Positions 1 to 6,818 of a DNA stretch of 8,669 nt are shown piece by piece. Source of the stretch: Nitrososphaerales archaeon TH526 (GTDB taxonomy: Archaea > Thermoproteota > Nitrososphaeria > Nitrososphaerales > Nitrososphaeraceae); assembly GCA_014523665.1 (NCBI GenBank), contig JAATVR010000181.1:1-8669 (forward strand), read 5' to 3'. The notes under the pieces were generated by a model, which saw only the letters and a program-made list of their open reading frames with translations, ran no database searches and had not been told where the DNA came from. Position 1 is the stretch's first letter, and every line of letters starts with the position of its first letter. A program made the translations under genes and the position numbers.

Positions 1-157
1 AGAGAGCCATTTTGAGTTGGTATTTAAAACTAATCCTGAAAGTAGTTCATCTCCTATGCATAGTATCTCAATAATTTGGGTAACACTCTATCACCGGAAT
101 GGGGTAACTGTCAACAGTATATGAATTTTAGAGGTAAACTATTCTTATTTCTGTCGT

Positions 158-215
158 TTGAGCCTTCAAATTTCTCTTCGGATACCAAATCATCATAAGA
201 GCAGTAAAGGCTCAA
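158..215. repeat. 9-bp inverted repeat with nested inner stem
   Basis: TTGAGCCTT at 158-166 is perfectly complementary to AAGGCTCAA at 207-215, with 40 nt between the arms. Inside the loop CTCTT (174-178) can pair with AAGAG (197-201), so a two-tier stem is possible in RNA. It may be a structured transcript end of an upstream gene, a regulatory site for the kinase, or chance. The right arm runs into the tandem repeat that follows. Confidence 0.5.
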
Positions 216-235
216 TATGTCAATATGTCAATATG
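212..235. repeat. Three tandem copies of TCAATATG
   Basis: The 8-bp unit TCAATATG occurs three times without a break, followed by TCA of a partial fourth copy. It lies about 90 bp before the kinase start and overlaps the end of the inverted repeat by 4 bp. It is either a short slippage repeat or clustered binding sites; the sequence alone cannot separate these. Confidence 0.75.
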
Positions 236-291
236 TCATTAAACACGGATTGTCCATAGATGTTAGTAGATTCAAAACACAGTAATGCTTA

Positions 292-300
292 ATTATAAAT
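292..300 (+). promoter_or_regulatory. Putative archaeal TATA box for the histidine kinase
   Basis: ATTATAAAT matches an archaeal TATA element. Its centre is about 30 bp before the TTG at 326, so initiation some 25-27 bp downstream would fall at or just before that codon. This would give a leaderless or nearly leaderless mRNA, which is common in archaea. A second AT-rich stretch (305-313) is a less well placed alternative. No transcript data support either. Confidence 0.45.
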
Positions 301-325
301 CAAGCATAAATTATTTCCTAAATCC

Positions 326-1990
326 TTGGTATCTTCTCAGGATAATCATTCTAGAAAGACTGAAGTATTGTATGGTGAAGAAAATATAATGAATACGATA
401 TTACAGTTTTTATCTAATGAAGATAGAATAGATGCCTGTGGTGATTCTAATGCTCCTGCATTTGTTCTTAAAATCTACAAGAAACTAATGGGAAATGCCA
501 AGAATGAACGAACAGGTTTTAGATTAAGATTCCTCACAGACATTAACAGTGAAAACATAATCTATTGTAAGGAGTTAATGAAATTTGCCGAAGTCGTTCG
601 CCATGTGGAGGGGATTAAAGCAAATTTTGCTGTAAGAAACACTGATTATATAGGTATTGCAACTTCGAACGCAGTATTTCAACCTTCGATTCAATCACAC
701 ATTATTTACAGTAATGTCAAGGGAATTATTGAGCAGCAACAATACTTGTTCAATAGTCTTTGGGATAAGTCTGTACCAGCTGAACAGAGAATCGAAGAGA
801 TCGAAAGGGGCATACAGGCAGAATTCTTCGAAATCATCAATGATACTAAAAGGATAAGTGAGATTCTGATCGATCTGGCAAAATCTGCAGTAAACGAGGT
901 GGTATTACTTCTTCCCAATGATAGAGCCTTGGTAAGAATAGATAAACTTGGTGTAATTGATTCATTGCTAAATGCGTCCCAGAATGGTGCTGTTATAAAG
1001 ATTATCTGCCCCTTATCTGAAGAGAATAGACGGATTCAGAAAAAAATATTTAATGCCTTACCGAATGTCCAATTAATCGATGGAAGCAATTCACAACATG
1101 GACTGTACATAATTGATGGCATTAAGTTCCTAAGAGTAGAACTTGTAAAACCAGAAGCAGGTAGTTTTCTGGAAGCAATTGGTTTTGCCATCTATTCAAA
1201 TAATAAAAGAAGTGCAGACTTGTATAGATGGATGTTTGAACTGCTTTGGAATGAACGAGTCATTAATTTGGAATCGAAAAAGGCAAATCAAATGCAAAAA
1301 GAGTTCATGAACGTTGCTGCACACGAGCTAAGGACACCTATTCAACCCATTGTTGGTTTAGCTCATCTTCTCAGATACGAGAAGGAGTACATGAAAGGAA
1401 AGGAGCAAGAATCATTAGATGTTATCATTAGAAATGCCGAACGGCTCCAAAGACTCGCAGAAAATATACTTGATGCAAGTAGAATCGAGAGTCAGAGATT
1501 AAGCTTAAGAAAGGCTAAATTCAAGTTGAATGATTTGCTCTTCAATATAGTACAGAACTACTATAGACAAGGTAGGAGTTCTGCAAGTAGCGGGAAAGAC
1601 ATATCTGTACTTTATGAATCTCCAAATGAGAATATAGTTGTAGAAGCTGATAAAGAAAGGATATCACAAGTTGTCCGCAATATAATAAGTAATGCTTTAG
1701 AATTTACAAATGAAGGAAATGTATTAGTAACATTAAGAAAAGAAAGTCAACAAGAAAATGGGGGTAGGCAGATTGCTGTTGTCACAGTAACAGATACTGG
1801 TTGTGGTATAGATCCAGCCATCATGCCAAGGATTTTTGAAAAGTTTGTCACAAGGTCAGAAAAGGGTACAGGATTAGGGTTGTTCGTAGCAAAAAGTATT
1901 ATATATGCACATGAAGGTAGAATTTGGGTCCAAAACAACACAGAAGGTGGGAAAGGCGCTACCTTTTGTTTTACCGTGCCGTGTAAGTAG
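326..1990 (+). CDS. Soluble sensor histidine kinase with duplicated sensor module
   Basis: Predicted cytoplasmic two-component histidine kinase of 554 residues; no hydrophobic span long enough for a membrane helix is visible. Residues about 12-150 and 165-310 are two sensor modules that look related. Each ends in IYSN followed by LW, with the same Tyr-to-Trp spacing (Y128/W146 and Y290/W308). The second half carries a HisKA dimerisation domain with phospho-acceptor H333 in AAHELRTP, then a HATPase_c domain: N-box near N456, G1 box DTGCG (490-494), G2 box GTGLGL (514-519). The start is uncertain. TTG at 326 is the only standard codon between the upstream stop (296-298) and ATG 389. I prefer it because it keeps TEVLYGEEN, which I recall as conserved in related archaeal kinases, and because of the TATA spacing. 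ATG 389, preceded by GGTGA at 374-378, is the alternative. No partner response regulator lies in the window and the signal is unknown. Confidence 0.93.
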   Translation: MVSSQDNHSRKTEVLYGEENIMNTILQFLSNEDRIDACGDSNAPAFVLKIYKKLMGNAKNERTGFRLRFLTDINSENIIYCKELMKFAEVVRHVEGIKANFAVRNTDYIGIATSNAVFQPSIQSHIIYSNVKGIIEQQQYLFNSLWDKSVPAEQRIEEIERGIQAEFFEIINDTKRISEILIDLAKSAVNEVVLLLPNDRALVRIDKLGVIDSLLNASQNGAVIKIICPLSEENRRIQKKIFNALPNVQLIDGSNSQHGLYIIDGIKFLRVELVKPEAGSFLEAIGFAIYSNNKRSADLYRWMFELLWNERVINLESKKANQMQKEFMNVAAHELRTPIQPIVGLAHLLRYEKEYMKGKEQESLDVIIRNAERLQRLAENILDASRIESQRLSLRKAKFKLNDLLFNIVQNYYRQGRSSASSGKDISVLYESPNENIVVEADKERISQVVRNIISNALEFTNEGNVLVTLRKESQQENGGRQIAVVTVTDTGCGIDPAIMPRIFEKFVTRSEKGTGLGLFVAKSIIYAHEGRIWVQNNTEGGKGATFCFTVPCK

Positions 1991-2017
1991 GTGGTATGTA
2001 TCTATTGATTGACGCTT

Positions 2018-2803
2018 TCAAATTCTGACGTTTACTCCGTTTCCTTTGAGATGCAGCTTAACAGAATTGACAGTAGCTTTTTCATAATGAAAAATAGAGG
2101 CAGCTAAGGCAGCTTCTACATCGGTCTTTCTAAATACCTCTAATATGTGTTCTTGTGATCCGCATCCACCAGAGGCTATAACTGGAATTCGGACTGCTCT
2201 AGTGATAGCTCGAATCAATTCAAGATCGTATCCATTTTCAGTCCCGTCTGTATCAATACTCGTTAACAGGATTTCTCCAGCTCCGAGTTTCTCTACTCTC
2301 TTTGCCCATTCTATTGCTTCAATGCCTGTACCTTCACGGCCACCAAATATTCTTACTTCAAACCAATAGCTCTTATTTTCAGTTGAGTGGCTAATATGAT
2401 GTCGTTTTACGTCTATAGCAACAACTACACATTGCTTACCAAAAAGGTTCATTAATTGCGTCACAAGTTCAGGATTCTTAACCGCCGCCGTATTAATTGA
2501 GACTTTATCGGCCCCGCTCAGCAAGATTTCTCTTGCATCATGGAGGCTCCTGATACCACCTCCTACGGTAAATGGTATGTTGATAACTCTTGCTACTTTC
2601 CTGATGACAGTCTTTAAAGCTTCTCTCCCTTCATGTGAAGCATTGATATCAAGAAAGACTATCTCATCTGCTCCTTCTCGAGTATACTTTTTTGCAAAAA
2701 ATACCGGGTCGCCTGCAACTTTCACATCAGAGAAGTTTACACCCTTGACAACGTTACCTGCATCAACGTCTAGGCAAGGAATAATCCTTTTTGCAAGTGT
2801 CAT
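2018..2803 (-). CDS. hisF: Imidazole glycerol phosphate synthase, cyclase subunit HisF
   Basis: Cyclase half of IGP synthase. It uses ammonia from HisH to convert PRFAR to imidazole glycerol phosphate and AICAR in the cytoplasm. The 261-residue length is normal for this (beta-alpha)8 barrel. The paired catalytic acids are present: D12 in CLDVD near the N-terminus and D131 in VVVAIDVKR. Phosphate-binding turns GGGIRS (81-86) and SGG (211-213), and the typical stretches [14 protein letters not shown] and [13 protein letters not shown], are also visible. The gene follows hisA after only 4 bp, in TAAGGATATG, so the SD-like AAGGA overlaps the hisA stop and re-initiation is likely. It is the last gene of the block; hisI or hisE does not follow. 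Its 3' end faces the kinase 3' end 27 bp away. Confidence 0.98.
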   Translation of the reverse strand: MTLAKRIIPCLDVDAGNVVKGVNFSDVKVAGDPVFFAKKYTREGADEIVFLDINASHEGREALKTVIRKVARVINIPFTVGGGIRSLHDAREILLSGADKVSINTAAVKNPELVTQLMNLFGKQCVVVAIDVKRHHISHSTENKSYWFEVRIFGGREGTGIEAIEWAKRVEKLGAGEILLTSIDTDGTENGYDLELIRAITRAVRIPVIASGGCGSQEHILEVFRKTDVEAALAASIFHYEKATVNSVKLHLKGNGVNVRI

Positions 2804-2807
2804 ATCC

Positions 2808-3515
2808 TTACGCTAGCGCCCTCGCATGTGCAATACTTATTCTCCTATCATAGAGTGCTTTGCCTAATATTATTGAAGAACATCCAGCAGTACGTGCTCG
2901 TAAGATATCTTCCAAGCTGGATACTCCTCCACTTGCAATTATCTTTATGCCGGGAAACGCCGAAGCGTGTCGTAAACTAGAAAAATCTGGACCAGAAAGA
3001 GTGCCATCCTTTTCAACACTTGTCAGCAGAAATTCTGAAATGCCCACTGCTTGAAAATCATAAATGGCATTCTGAATCGAGAAATTCGTCTTTTCTTTCC
3101 ACCCATTCACTACCACCGTTCCACCCCGATGATCTACGGCAAGTACAATCCTTTCTTTCTTTTTCTTGATCATCTTTCCTATAAGAGCTGGATCCTGAAA
3201 AGCAATCGTCCCCAGAACGATTTTGTTCACATTTTTCAGCATTTCATTAATAATCTCAACTGATCTGATTCCTCCAGCTGCTTGAACCGGTATCTGGATA
3301 GATGCTGCAATTTCATATATCATTTTCCGATTGTTAGTCCCCGTCTGCAAAGCTGCATCCAAATCAACTACGTGCAGCATTTCTGCCCCCTCAGCAGCCC
3401 ACCTCTCAGCTACTTTAACAGGATCGTCGCTATAAATGGTCTTATTGTCAGGATCCCCTTTCACTAATCTTACAACTTTCCCGTCTAGCAAATCAATTGC
3501 GGAAATAACCATCAT
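2808..3515 (-). CDS. hisA: ProFAR isomerase HisA
   Basis: Phosphoribosyl-formimino-AICAR ribotide isomerase: an Amadori rearrangement of ProFAR to PRFAR, the substrate of HisH-HisF encoded on either side. It is a 235-residue half-barrel-duplicated (beta-alpha)8 protein related to HisF. Catalytic D8 lies in [13 protein letters not shown] and the second acid D128 in [12 protein letters not shown] (137-139) and [15 protein letters not shown] with T165 fit the HisA signature. Phosphate-binding GGIRS (81-85) and ASGGVSS (194-200) are present. HisA rather than HisF is shown by VDHRGG and the VNGW loop. The first codons are ATG ATG; the first overlaps the hisH stop by 4 bp (ATGA), indicating translational coupling. 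A bifunctional PriA role in tryptophan synthesis cannot be excluded from sequence alone, but nothing here suggests it. Confidence 0.97.
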   Translation of the reverse strand: MMVISAIDLLDGKVVRLVKGDPDNKTIYSDDPVKVAERWAAEGAEMLHVVDLDAALQTGTNNRKMIYEIAASIQIPVQAAGGIRSVEIINEMLKNVNKIVLGTIAFQDPALIGKMIKKKKERIVLAVDHRGGTVVVNGWKEKTNFSIQNAIYDFQAVGISEFLLTSVEKDGTLSGPDFSSLRHASAFPGIKIIASGGVSSLEDILRARTAGCSSIILGKALYDRRISIAHARALA

Positions 3516-4132
3516 CTACTTTTAATGCACTCTCCTATGAAATTCTTAATTATCTTCTCGCCTATTGCACCTGATTTTTCTGGATGGAACTGAGTCCCAT
3601 AAAGATTTCCTTTCTCTATAACTACAGGGAATTCAATTCCATATTCAGTGGTTGCCATAGTCATCTCTTTTTCTTGTGAAACGATTCTATATGAATGAAC
3701 AAAATATACCCATGATCCGTCATGCACGCCACTGAGTAATTTGCTGCTCTTATTCGTAATATTCAGGTTGTTCCAACCAATATGTGGAACCTTTACCTGT
3801 TTCTTGTCAAGCAGCTGAACGTAACCTTCTAACAATTTGAGTCCATCCAACTTGCCTTCTTCACTTTTCTCCAGAAACATTTCCATTCCTAAGCATATTC
3901 CAAGAATTGGCATTCCCCCCACAGATTCTTTTTCTAATGTTCTTCTAAAGGGTTCAAGAGACATTATTGCAGGATCGAAATTCCCGACTCCAGGAAGTAC
4001 CAGACCATCAAATTCATCTAACGTATCCATGTCTCTTATTATTGACACTTGCTTAGCTCCATTTTTCCGTATAGAGGATTCTAAACTAAATAGATTACCA
4101 GCACCATAATCGAAAATAGCCAATCTGGTCAT
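3512..4132 (-). CDS. hisH: Imidazole glycerol phosphate synthase, glutaminase subunit HisH
   Basis: Class I glutamine amidotransferase subunit that hydrolyses glutamine and channels ammonia to HisF. It has 206 residues, the usual length. The complete triad is visible: nucleophile C80 in GICLGMEMF, H183 and E185 in QFHPEKSG. The oxyanion-strand motif LPGVGNF (46-52) and PHIGWN (116-121), at the HisF interface in known structures, are conserved. The N-terminal FDYGAGNL is typical of HisH. The start is secure: ATG shares one base with the hisB stop (TAATG), and AGGAG (4140-4144) lies 7 nt upstream. The stop overlaps hisA by 4 bp. Together these make hisB-hisH-hisA tightly coupled. Confidence 0.98.
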   Translation of the reverse strand: MTRLAIFDYGAGNLFSLESSIRKNGAKQVSIIRDMDTLDEFDGLVLPGVGNFDPAIMSLEPFRRTLEKESVGGMPILGICLGMEMFLEKSEEGKLDGLKLLEGYVQLLDKKQVKVPHIGWNNLNITNKSSKLLSGVHDGSWVYFVHSYRIVSQEKEMTMATTEYGIEFPVVIEKGNLYGTQFHPEKSGAIGEKIIKNFIGECIKSR

Positions 4133-4740
4133 TACATCTCTCCTTTAGTACTGGCAACGCCCTGACTCCTAGGATCATAATTTACAGCCATGCGTAATGC
4201 GATCGCAAAGGCTTTAATCACGGATTCAACCTTGTGATGATCATTTTCTCCATACTTAACATCAATATGAACGCATGCGTTTAAGTTCTCCACAAGAGAT
4301 CGAACAAAATGCTCTATGTCTTCCTTGCAAATTCTCTCAATCTCATGGTTGATGAGCGAGAGGGAAATTTTGCTATATTGCCTCCTAACAAGGTCAATAG
4401 AAACGATCGTCAGAGAATCGTCCATCGGGACGATCGCATACCCAAATCTAATGATGTGCTCCCTGTCGCTTAGCGCCTTGTCAAGAGCGCGGGATAGAGA
4501 GATAGCCGTGTCCTCGATCAAGTGGTGCACAATATTATCATTTGAATTGGCAAGTACATTAATATCCACCATACTATGTTTTGCGAGAGATTCTATTAAA
4601 TGATTAATAAATGGCAATCCAGTTGAGATTTTAGCTTTTCCTGATCCGTCTAAATTGACTCTAACTTTGATCTTCGTTTCGTTTGTGGAGCGTGCAGTTT
4701 CACCAATCCTTTCATGCTCACTTTTCTTAATCAAATGCAC
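4132..4740 (-). CDS. hisB: Imidazoleglycerol-phosphate dehydratase HisB (divergent)
   Basis: Mn-dependent dehydratase converting imidazole glycerol phosphate to imidazole acetol phosphate. It has 202 residues, a monofunctional enzyme without a fused phosphatase. Both metal-binding repeats are recognisable: H47, H72/H73 with E76, H144, and H168/H169 with E172 in GENDHHKVES. RSTNETKI (17-24), RFG (98-100) and PMDDSL (105-110) also fit. Several usual residues differ. The D of FLDHM is N46 (FINHL), DDHH is replaced by IVHH, the GRP turn after the MD motif reads RRQ, and the second HHxxE is followed by VIK rather than the usual aromatic-K. All obvious His and Glu ligands remain, so I expect activity. 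The start is GTG, directly after an in-frame stop and 8 bp past the HAD stop, with no good Shine-Dalgarno. TTG two codons later is the only nearby alternative. Confidence 0.94.
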   Translation of the reverse strand: MHLIKKSEHERIGETARSTNETKIKVRVNLDGSGKAKISTGLPFINHLIESLAKHSMVDINVLANSNDNIVHHLIEDTAISLSRALDKALSDREHIIRFGYAIVPMDDSLTIVSIDLVRRQYSKISLSLINHEIERICKEDIEHFVRSLVENLNACVHIDVKYGENDHHKVESVIKAFAIALRMAVNYDPRSQGVASTKGEM

Positions 4741-4748
4741 TCAAGTAT

Positions 4749-5693
4749 TCACATTACTTTATTTAATATATTGGGCAGTTTATTGACGTTCCATAATACT
4801 AAGCCTGCACCCTTTTGCTTAAGAGCATTCCGAGTTTCCATAGGTTTAGCACTCGATCCATACACTCCAATGAATTCAACTTCAAGGCCCATCTCCTCTT
4901 TCGCCTTTGCTACCATAATTATATCCTCTACAGAATCACCTACGTATATAACATGCTTTGCGTGCATTTGTTTCATGGCCCTATTGATTCCGTACGGATT
5001 AGGTTTTGCATTATTTCTAGGTTCGTCTTCCAAAAATATGCATGCTTCTTTGTTGAAAGTTGATAATTTCCGTTTAAGAGTGTACTCAAACGCCAATTTA
5101 CTCCTTCCTGAAACAACTCCAATATTATTGTTGAATCTATTGGATAAGAATCTTGTAGTATCTCTGGTCATCACAACCTTTTCATTATTGATTAGACCGT
5201 CACCAAAATAGTATTGAGGATTATTACCGTATCTTTGTTTAAATAACTCTGTTCCGTAAAAAACTTCATCAAAAATTGTTGTCACAATACTTCTGCCAAT
5301 AGGCCCAGGATAATTCAACTTGCGTTTTATTTTCTCTACTGTAGCTCTAGAATAAGCTGCCGATAGATACCTTTCTACAGAAACTATCCCTCTTACATCA
5401 ATATTATTGGTTACATCATTAAGAAGGCTTTCCAGTTCTTTCGTCCTCGTGATCTGACTTACGAGTGAAGTGAGAATCAGAGCATAAGTGGTATCAGTAT
5501 CATTATTAAAACCACCAGTTCTACGCATCCTAAGAAGGATATTATCTGATACTGACTGGAATGTCTTGGCATTACTCAATATGTCGTGAACTTGTTTGAC
5601 TGTTTTTTTGATAGCAAGGTTGTACGAAAGTCTAGTGTCTATCAGAACTCCGTCCACATCAAAGAGGATTGCATCTATATTCTTTTTGAATAA
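4749..5693 (-). CDS. HAD-family phosphatase, candidate histidinol-phosphatase; start codon anomalous
   Basis: Haloacid dehalogenase-superfamily hydrolase with all four motifs. Motif I is FDVDGVLID. Counting from the GTG codon at 5657, motif II is S183 in VVSGRS, motif III K218 in AKPNP, and motif IV D241/D245 in GDSVED. About 165 mainly helical residues between motifs I and II suggest a C1-type cap. Its place between hisC and hisB suggests it removes phosphate from histidinol phosphate, the step with no other candidate here; this is inference from context. The start is a problem. GTG 5657 encodes the V between the two motif I aspartates, so starting there deletes the nucleophile. In frame back to the stop (5709-5711) there is no ATG, GTG or TTG. 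I extend to TTA at 5691-5693, 8 nt after GGAGGG. ATG 5707-5709 would need a frameshift. The true 5' end is unresolved. Confidence 0.85.
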   Translation of the reverse strand, partial: LFKKNIDAILFDVDGVLIDTRLSYNLAIKKTVKQVHDILSNAKTFQSVSDNILLRMRRTGGFNNDTDTTYALILTSLVSQITRTKELESLLNDVTNNIDVRGIVSVERYLSAAYSRATVEKIKRKLNYPGPIGRSIVTTIFDEVFYGTELFKQRYGNNPQYYFGDGLINNEKVVMTRDTTRFLSNRFNNNIGVVSGRSKLAFEYTLKRKLSTFNKEACIFLEDEPRNNAKPNPYGINRAMKQMHAKHVIYVGDSVEDIIMVAKAKEEMGLEVEFIGVYGSSAKPMETRNALKQKGAGLVLWNVNKLPNILNKVM

Positions 5694-5701
5694 CTTGCGT
5701 G

Positions 5702-5707
5702 CCCTCC
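5702..5707 (-). promoter_or_regulatory. Shine-Dalgarno-like GGAGGG before the HAD gene
   Basis: Read on the minus strand, GGAGGG is a strong anti-16S match. It ends 8 nt before the in-frame TTA at 5693-5691, exactly where a start codon would be expected. A TTG there would be an ordinary archaeal start one base different from what is seen. The same bases overlap an out-of-frame ATG (5709-5707), whose frame ends after 16 codons. Confidence 0.5.
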
Positions 5708-5735
5708 ATTAATGAAACTTGATGATTGAGACAGA

Positions 5736-6818
5736 TTATCCATCCTTTGACAAAATATTGCCAATTGAGCCGATGAACCTATCATTCATTTCTTCAGTAC
5801 CCACTGTAACCCTAAAGCACCCCCTATATCTACAAAAATCACCCAAAGCCTTAATTGATATCAATTCATGACTTAGCCCTTCTTGAATCGAGTCGTATAA
5901 ATCAAATGATTCAAAAAAGACAAAATTTGCATCTGATCGGAAAGGTTTAATTCCTTGTATTTTACTAAGGCTTAGAAACAATTTATCTCTTTGTTGCCTA
6001 ATTAACTGAATTGTATCAAAAAAATACTGATATGAGGATAAAGCTGATGTGGCTACAGCTAGTGATAGGCTATTAATTGGATAAGGGGATTGAATCTGTG
6101 TTCTAAAAATCTCCGCAAGATTCTCTTGGGAGATCAAATACCCTATTCTAGCACCAGCTAATCCAAACGCTTTTGACATAGTTCGAAGAACGACCAGATT
6201 ATCATATTTGGTCACGAATTGTGAGAGACTATATTTCCCAAATTCAACATACGCTTCATCAATTATTATTAATTGGTCATTAAGCGATTCAACAATGTCT
6301 AGCATGGTCTCTCTGTCAAACTGATTTCCTGTAGGATTATTTGGAGAACAAATATAGACAATATTTGATTTTTTTGCACTGTTCATGAATCTTGAATACG
6401 GAATGCTATTATCTGTCTCATTCAAAGGAATACTTTCTATCGGTATGCCATGCAATTTACATCGGTTTATGAAATATGAGAAAGTGGGTTCAAAAATAGT
6501 AACATTGGTCCGTTTTCCTATGGTTGATAACAAAGATTCTATGATTTGATCTGAACCACTGCTAACAGCAATATGCTTCCTGTTTACGTTCAAATACTGT
6601 GATAACTGCTCATAGAATCTCTCTAATTCTTCTGCGGGATAAAATCTCAAATCAGACGCGGAGACTGCCTTAGACACAATATCATTAAGGAACTGTGGAG
6701 CCAAAGCAAGATTCTCATTAGCATCCATTTTTATAACTCTGTCATGAATTGGAGGTTTTATATACACATCAAGTCTGGACAGTTCCAGCAGTCTTTTTGA
6801 GAGCCATTCAGAGGTCAT
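5736..6818 (-). CDS. hisC: Histidinol-phosphate aminotransferase HisC
   Basis: PLP-dependent aminotransferase (fold type I) that converts imidazole acetol phosphate plus glutamate to histidinol phosphate and 2-oxoglutarate. It has 360 residues, normal for the family. The N-terminal substrate-binding segment has DANEN (32-36) and RFYP (58-61). SSGSDQII (86-93) is the PLP phosphate-binding turn, SPNNPTG (158-164) includes the conserved Asn, and DEAY (187-190) holds the Asp that pairs with the pyridine nitrogen. The Schiff-base lysine is K216 in RTMSKAFGLAGARIGY, with R224 close by. R336 in FRVTVGT is the expected carboxylate/phosphate-binding arginine. The ATG overlaps the hisD stop by 4 bp (ATGA), indicating coupling, and AAGG lies upstream within hisD. 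Downstream, about 42 bp separate its stop from the inferred HAD start, the widest gap in the operon. Promiscuity toward aromatic amino acids is possible. Confidence 0.97.
   Translation of the reverse strand: MTSEWLSKRLLELSRLDVYIKPPIHDRVIKMDANENLALAPQFLNDIVSKAVSASDLRFYPAEELERFYEQLSQYLNVNRKHIAVSSGSDQIIESLLSTIGKRTNVTIFEPTFSYFINRCKLHGIPIESIPLNETDNSIPYSRFMNSAKKSNIVYICSPNNPTGNQFDRETMLDIVESLNDQLIIIDEAYVEFGKYSLSQFVTKYDNLVVLRTMSKAFGLAGARIGYLISQENLAEIFRTQIQSPYPINSLSLAVATSALSSYQYFFDTIQLIRQQRDKLFLSLSKIQGIKPFRSDANFVFFESFDLYDSIQEGLSHELISIKALGDFCRYRGCFRVTVGTEEMNDRFIGSIGNILSKDG

Larger units (their letters stand above)
1..325. other. Mostly non-coding region upstream of the histidine kinase
   Basis: No convincing gene is visible. 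On the + strand one frame is open from position 2 to a stop at 122-124, about 40 codons. It could be the tail of a gene entering from the left, but an open run this short is unremarkable across six frames and I do not recognise the peptide. The rest holds a 5-bp dyad ACTGT-CA-ACAGT (107-118), a 9-bp inverted repeat (158-166 with 207-215), a triple 8-bp direct repeat (212-235) and an AT-rich TATA-like stretch just before the kinase. Confidence 0.6.

Noticed and set aside
2..124. Possible 3' end of a gene entering from the left edge
   Set aside because: Forty open codons are not significant across six frames, and the peptide is not recognisable. It is mentioned only in the region entry.
4714..5211. 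165-codon + strand ORF antisense to the HAD gene and hisB
   Set aside because: It lies opposite two well-supported genes, and its hydrophobic, Ser/Leu-rich composition is typical of an antisense shadow.
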